DNA of 64,000 bases, taken from Onchidella celtica. Taxonomy: Eukaryota; Mollusca; Gastropoda; Systellommatophora; Onchidiidae. The DNA is taken from the NCBI GenBank assembly GCA_963931925.1, contig OZ007574.1:39376438-39440437 (forward strand). Reading direction: 5' to 3'. The notes below the pieces were generated by a model. The model did not search any database and was not told the DNA's origin. It was given only the letters and a program-made list of their open reading frames with translations. A program made the translations under genes and the position numbers. Every line of letters starts with the position of its first letter. The first letter of the stretch is position 1. Shown piece by piece: positions 58,335 to 64,000 of the stretch.

Positions 58335-61300
58335 ATGTCCGTGCCGGAACAAGCCAAGTTTCAAGTTCATCATGTGCGTTTTTATCAGCATCAGCCTCAG
58401 ACAGTCAATTGTATTTCATCTGATGATTTGACTGATAGAGTTGCTGTCTCCAGGTAAGTTGTCTGGAGTGAAAGATACTCTAATTGAAGTGTGCATGTAA
58501 TTCTGACGTGGGGTATAAATTTTCTTTATCAGGTTTTTCTGGGCTTTTCACCTAGTGAATAATACATTGCAGTCGACATTGCTAAACATGTCCAGGGAAC
58601 ATAATAAATAACATTTTTTACTATCCATCAAATCATGTTAAGCATAGGTAAACTATGATTTCTGTTTTAAAAGAGGGAGGGGGATTTTTTGTGTATAGGG
58701 CTATGTGCATTAGGGTGTTTGAAGGGTTACAGTTTAAAAAAGGTGTATATTACATATTTTCATTCAGAGTGATGGTATAAAGAGATGCATGCCAACAATT
58801 CCGATTTGATCGGAATCATTACAATTTTTCTTGAAAAATGAGCGTGATTCCGATTTTCCTATTAGCTAGGCCAGTATTCCAATTTTTTTGTTACTTCCAG
58901 CAATCGGCTTTTTTTTTTCTGTTTTCGTCCTCCCGGGTACTAGTTTTTAATTAAAACTTTTACAAAATGCGCCGAATCGGAATATTGAGATCATTTTATG
59001 AATAAACCGGAAGTTAGTTCTACTTTCTTATCGCTTGTTTTGCACCGATCGGGAATTTGCAACATGTGTTGTTTACATTCTTTTTACCGTTCTGCATGGC
59101 GACGATTCCGAATTTGTTTTAATTGCGTAGATCTATCTATTCGCCATCACTTAAATCTAAGTGTTATATTTGGTTGTGACTAGTGGAAGGAGGAATCAGT
59201 TCTAAACCTAGCTTGATGTATTCTCTACCTTCAAAATTAAGCTTGTAAACCTAGACATCGCCCAAGTCTAGGTCTGTTTCTAAGTGATTTACTTGCCGGC
59301 GACTATGACGGATACAGGAATGGGACCTAGCAAGATCTATGGATAGATGTATTAAGACTAAAGTAATTTTTTTGGCGACGATTGTGATGGAAGGAGGAAT
59401 CAGTTTTAAACTTGTCTTGACATAGGTTTCTTAAATCCAAGCCATGAACATGGAGAAGGTTGACATTGCATGGGCACAAACTGCCAAATTCAGACATGAG
59501 ATTGGGAGTGGGAAAACACTCCTCAGCACAGAATAGGCATTTGTGCATTTTGGCACTCAAATCCCGACATGTCAAGGCAGCTCTTATCTGACATAATTGT
59601 AGGAAAAACACAGCTCCAGAGCAAAGACAAGTTTGCCACACTGCTTTTCTGGAGAGGATTCTTTTTTAGTTTTGACCAAGATCAAGGCAAAGGGTGGATA
59701 ATAAGATATGTTTGAAATGAACTGTAAGTAGTGCACGTTTTCAAGATGATTTTCAACTTAATCCTTTGTGACCAAGAAAAAAACACACACATAAAAATGT
59801 CTGCAAATTGTGCGAATTGGTATTATTGTGTTTAAATACTCAACAGGTCTGATGCATCAGTGGAAATTTTGAGCTCAAAAGATAACTGGTGCAAAGAGAT
59901 GGTAAGACTTGTTAGTATTAATAGTTACGGTGATGTGATGAAGTCTGTTTGGGAATTCCGAAAGGGACATGAAAAGTTTTTGCTAGTTGTTGTTTGGTCA
60001 GTTGAAGTTAACGTGGGCCTATTTGTATAGAAAAGAGAAGTCAAAATGGATTTTGAAAAAGGAAGAACTTCATAAAATAATATTTAGATGAAATATTTTT
60101 TTTAAGAACATTTACATCATGTTCTGAGCAGCCTCATTCAAGAGAAATACTGAATGGCATTGTAAAATAAATTTAATTTGTACGACAGATATCATTAGTG
60201 ATCATGAACAAGTGAAACATTCAGGATAGTGCTACAAAAATGGCTGATATTTTTAATCAAACTGTCTCAATATCAGGGCAAAATGAAACAGGAAATATTT
60301 AGGCATATTATTTATTAATTATATTTATGTGTTTGATTTGTGAGCAGGAAGTAAGTAATTGTGTATAAATAATAAAATATGTGTGATAATATCATTATGA
60401 CCATCACTACTATCAGTATGGCATTTCGTGCAAGGGGGGAACATTTCCTTAGGTGTGGTCCTTTTCCACAGATAATTGTAACAACAGTACACAATTGCTG
60501 ACTGCCGGACATCAGATTTCAGAATATGCTATTACAAAAATTTGCCATGTGCCAAATTACCAAGGCCTTTATTGTTTACAATGGAAGGCTAGTTTAGATT
60601 CATTGTCTTGATACACACACATTTTACATGAAATTGTGTCTTCCCATAGGTCTTCCCTGGCAATAAAGAAGCATCTGTAGAGGCATTGGTGTGGTGCAAA
60701 GGCAGGCTGTTTGCAGGTGGTCTAGGTGGCAATGTTGTAGAACTTGATTTGACTACTCAGCTTGCTAAGGTTGGTACAAATAAATACTATGGGACCATGA
60801 AAAAAAACAATTTACTGCAAAACCATTCAAGTTTCAAGCATTTCGGTTAATATTATACTTTGCACATTTGTCATTTTGGAAATTGATGTAGGGAGGTTGC
60901 ACTGTTCCACATTTATTAAATGGCTGCTTCAGGCAGTTTTGATAATTAAATCTTAAAACAGTTCTGGAAGAGTAGGAAAATTATCATATTCATAATGATA
61001 TCATTTGATTTTGAGCTGGTGATTGTGCCACATTTCATTAACTAATTCTGAAATTTTTTTTTGAAATCATTTCCACCCATAGCAGATATGCTGAATTGAA
61101 AACTATGCAGATGGCAACAATCTACATTCTCCTTCTTTTCATTCGACATTGTTTCAGAATTCTGTTTCATCTAATGCTGGTCCAATTTGGTGCTTGACAA
61201 AAAACTCACAGGGGGATCAAATCGCTGTAAGTAAGAAATTTCCATTCTCTGTTGCAACTATGGGAGGGCCATACAAGAAACTAATTGTAATTGTGGAATA

Positions 61301-63863
61301 AAATCTTATTTGCAGAAAACAACGCTACATTCTCTTACTCTATAAATAATGGGTTCAGAGAAAGGATGATCTTTAATGTGTTTTAGCACTCCTCGGAGGA
61401 AGAGCTGTTCAAGTTCATGGAGGCCTTTCCTGGTATAAATTCTGTATATAATTCTGTCAAGTTTTTTGTCAATTATATGGTAATTTCATTTCATAATACA
61501 GCAATTTATATTGTAAGTAATGCTTAGGTAAAAGAAATATTATGTCAGCAGAAAGTAAATGCATTTGCATGTGTGGGTGACTGACAGTGAATTTATGTTA
61601 CTTGTAAGACATGACACCAAGATGAAGAATTCATTTGTTCTGTCATTACAGGCAGGCACTGAAGATGGATGTGTAGTGCTCTTTGATGTCACAGACGAAC
61701 TACAGTTTCTGAGAGGTTTTGGTAAACAGGAAGGTAATCCTTCATCACATCTTTATCATTATTTCCAGTGTAGCCGTAATCTTGTGGATGCTTTGTTGTG
61801 CCCAGTCTGATAAAATCATTTTGACAAATGAGTTGAAATTATTTATTTATTACACTTTTCAAGAGTTTGAGTCTGTCACTGTATAATTGGCAGAGCAGGA
61901 GAAAGACCTGTTTTCCATAATTTTCATGCCAGGAAAGTGCAATGGTACAGGCAAGGAAATGTAGGTTTTGTTTTATAGAAATTGAAGGCTCTAAGTACTG
62001 TATGTACTTGAGTTACATTTTTTTCCAAAATTTGATCTTGTTCAGGGAGAAATGTGTTATAGGCTCATTGCGGATATCGACCATTTTAGTTGTCAGGACC
62101 GACGCTTAACCATGGCGATAGTAGCATTGATTTTGATTCATTAGCTGATTTGCACTGTGAGCACTTCAGTTGTCGCGAACCAATCGGCGGCGAGCTAAAA
62201 AAAAGTTCACTACTGTAAACAATGGCACGTGCGTTCATGCACATGGGAGACGTTCGGTCAATTCTTTCACTTCCTTTCCTTTGTTTACACGGATGGTAAG
62301 GAATCTGACCAGCTTGGATCCATCCTTTCCACCCCTGACATAACAGTCAACTGCAGTGCAACCAGCAGGCATTTTAACCGCTTAGACATATCTCGAAGTT
62401 ACACTCGTCAGCTGATTCACCCGCCATTTTAGGTGTCGGAAGTACAAAACAAAAACACTCTGTGACGTCATTCGCAGTGGGCCTATATGGATTCCCAAGT
62501 CCACTCACCAAATAATGGAGCGAACAATGTACCTAAGTATCTTTTCATAGCATCGGAGATTTCATGTCCAGCACGTTTAGCACACAAAAAGTGCTCAAGT
62601 GGTTAACAGGAATGCTAAAAATGCTGACATCATTTTGTAATAAAAGTACTGAAATTACAAAGAGAAGTAAAAAAAAAACAACGAAATTGCAAAAATAAAC
62701 GAAAGATGTGCTACAAATCACATCAACATCCAGCAGCGGATATTTGAAATTTTGTTCTTGTTGATACTGCATATCTTATCTCAATAATGATGTCTGTGGA
62801 ACTTTATTGCAATTTAACTTTAGCATTACCTACATATGGGGACAAGGTGGTCTAGAGGCAAGGTGCTCGCCTCTCATGCCAAGGGTCCCGGGTTCTAAAC
62901 CCGGGCAGTGCAGGCATGTTGGAAATTGGATTTTTCTCATATTTTCAAGTCCCTGGTCCTATTGGGGGGTAGGATCGAGTACCTAGTCTTCTCGGATAAG
63001 GACGAAAAAATTCGGAGGGCCCGTGTGCACGTTGCGCACGTTAAAGATACCTTGGCAGTTGGAAATCGTAAAGAGCAGGCCGAAAGGCCGCTGCCCGGGC
63101 AAAATTGAAATTGAAATTAATAGATTAAGATTTATCCATATCATCCCCCCTCCCCCACCAGCAACAACAAAAATTTATTATTATTCATTATTAAATATAT
63201 ATTGTTATTAATAAATTTTCAAATATTATGTGAGTTGTAAACTGATGTGAGTTGTGAACTGCTGTGAGTTGTGAACTGTTGTGAATTGTGATCTGCGCCT
63301 AACAGGCTTCGTTACAATTTGCTCCAAGATAGAGAGAGAGAGTGAGTGAGACAGCGAGAGAGAAAGAAGCAGTGCAGTGTGTTTAGCGCCTCGCAGGCAG
63401 CTCCATTCTGCTCTGTGGTTGACATGAGATTGTGTGCATATTATGTACAATTAGAATGTGGGAGTGAATGCGTTTGTAAAGTAGTAAATAAGTTCTGTAA
63501 AGCGCTTAGAGCCTGTGGAACAGGGTTAAGCGCTATATAAATGCCATTTATTATTATTATTATTACATATAAATTAAAAGTACTCTCATTATCACAATGA
63601 TTCAGCAGTTGAAAAGATATCATTTATTATTTGGCATCTTAAAGTAGCATAAGTTTATTACATTATTTTATATATGTTTGATCTCGCTTAGGACGGATAC
63701 TGTCCATTGCTTGGTATTATCAAGAAGATGAAAATATCATTGTGACCGGAGGTATCAACAACATCCGTCAATGGAGTGTTAAATCTGGGCAGCCCATCAG
63801 CCGCATGACACTGGGACGCAAATTTCAGAGTGACACCATTGTATGGTGTATCACTGTCACAAA
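58335..63863 (+). CDS. UTP4: UTP4 / cirhin, first six coding exons (continues past the window)
   Basis: Exons: 58335-58453, 59847-59901, 60650-60769, 61158-61226, 61652-61733 and 63692-63863. All have AG/GT borders and matching phases, giving about 205 residues. UTP4 is a WD40 protein of the t-UTP/UtpA subcomplex, needed in the nucleolus for early pre-rRNA transcription and 18S processing as part of the U3 small-subunit processome. The N-terminus FQVHHVRFYQHQP parallels human FKVHRVRFFNYVP. Later blocks match in order: RVAVSRSDASVEI (LAVSRTDGTVEI), FPGNKEASVEALVW, LFAGGLGGNVVELDL, AGPIWCL, EDGCVVLFDVTD and GRILSIAW, each from a WD blade. The start Met precedes the conserved VHxVRF block by about nine residues, slightly longer than human. 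Introns carry SINE and other repeats. Confidence 0.93.
62080..62560. mobile_element. Relic related to the 50872-52700 element, in UTP4 intron 5
   Basis: TTTGCACTGTGAGCAC, GTCGCGAACCAATCGGCGGC and the following GTAAACAATGGCACGTGCG resemble TTTGCACTGCGAGACAC, CGCGAACCAGCCGGCGAGC and GTAAACAAAACCACGTG at 50912-50993. The ends are unclear. Confidence 0.5.
62838..63115 (+). mobile_element. tRNA-derived SINE, copy 3, near full length
   Basis: Head GGGGACAAGGTGGTCTAGAG with B box GGTTCTAAACC. The body contains GGACGAAAAAATTCGGAGGG, CCGTGTGCACGTTGC and GCACGTTAAAGATACCTTGG, a block I associate with molluscan SINEs, and ends in a TTGAAA repeat. It sits in UTP4 intron 5 in the sense direction. Confidence 0.85.
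63230..63566 (+). repeat. TGTGAGTTGTGAACTG tandem repeat, GA tract and SINE/LINE-type tail
   Basis: A 16-bp-scale repeat (TGTGAGTTGTGAACTG and variants) runs from about 63230 to 63295, then a GA-rich tract from 63330 to 63370. At 63495-63566 the sequence TAAAGCGCTTAGAGC, GGGTTAAGCGCTATATAAAT and (ATT)n is the common 3' tail of L2-like LINEs and their SINEs in marine animals. Confidence 0.6.
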
Positions 63864-64000
63864 GTGAGTCCACAGAACTGAACTGTTGCTCTCCGTTCAA
63901 AGTGGAGCTTTTTTTTTTCTTATTTATTTTGTGGATTTTTGGATTTGGGTTAAAAGACAATTTTTCTTTTTGCCCTGTGAAGTGCACAGCCCTATCTTTT

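Overview
The window looks like a gene-poor, repeat-rich piece of an invertebrate animal genome. A lophotrochozoan, probably a gastropod or other mollusc, is my best guess. The grounds are AT-rich non-coding DNA, many intron-split short exons, frequent AGGCCT and AGATCTAGATCT words, and tRNA-headed SINEs with a downstream ACGTTAAAGATACCTTGGC-type block. This is inference from style, not a species call. Almost every long open frame comes from a repeat, so host genes had to be read exon by exon.

Host genes, left to right: (1) a plus-strand type I membrane protein (10.96-16.18 kb) with two homologous cysteine-rich modules on symmetric phase-1 exons, a transmembrane exon and a charged cytoplasmic tail; I do not recognise the family. 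(2) A minus-strand gene (43.29-44.39 kb) whose last two exons encode a basic stretch and a Death-domain-like region, with a TGA where the family would have tryptophan. (3) An orphan plus-strand first exon at 49.97-50.16 kb (MGQGCC start, strong donor) behind three copies of a TGTAACACACGTCACA-like word, plus a possible last exon near 54.0 kb. (4) The first six coding exons of UTP4 (cirhin, a U3 small-subunit processome WD40 protein) from 58.34 kb to the right edge.

Mobile DNA dominates the rest. At 16.38-21.02 kb lies a Ty3/Gypsy-like LTR element with identical 203-bp LTRs and an AAAAG target duplication. It carries a nested LINE 3' end and starts about 200 bp past the stop of gene 1. At 28.8-35.9 kb there is a satellite with a mainly 44-bp monomer, interrupted by a 5'-truncated LINE and by a non-coding segment. 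The first 1.16 kb of that segment recurs inverted inside a 4.2-kb PIF/Harbinger transposon at 37.67-41.84 kb, which carries a two-exon transposase and a MADF-like gene. Two, perhaps three, fold-back-like elements (4.19-5.30, 46.18-47.50 and 25.33-25.79 kb) share a GGAAGTG end followed by subterminal palindromic units. Smaller MITEs, a solo LTR (54.67-55.92 kb), SINEs and simple repeats fill much of the remainder.

No CRISPR array, rRNA or bona fide tRNA gene was seen. Exon calls rest on splice-site consensus, phase agreement and family resemblance judged by eye.
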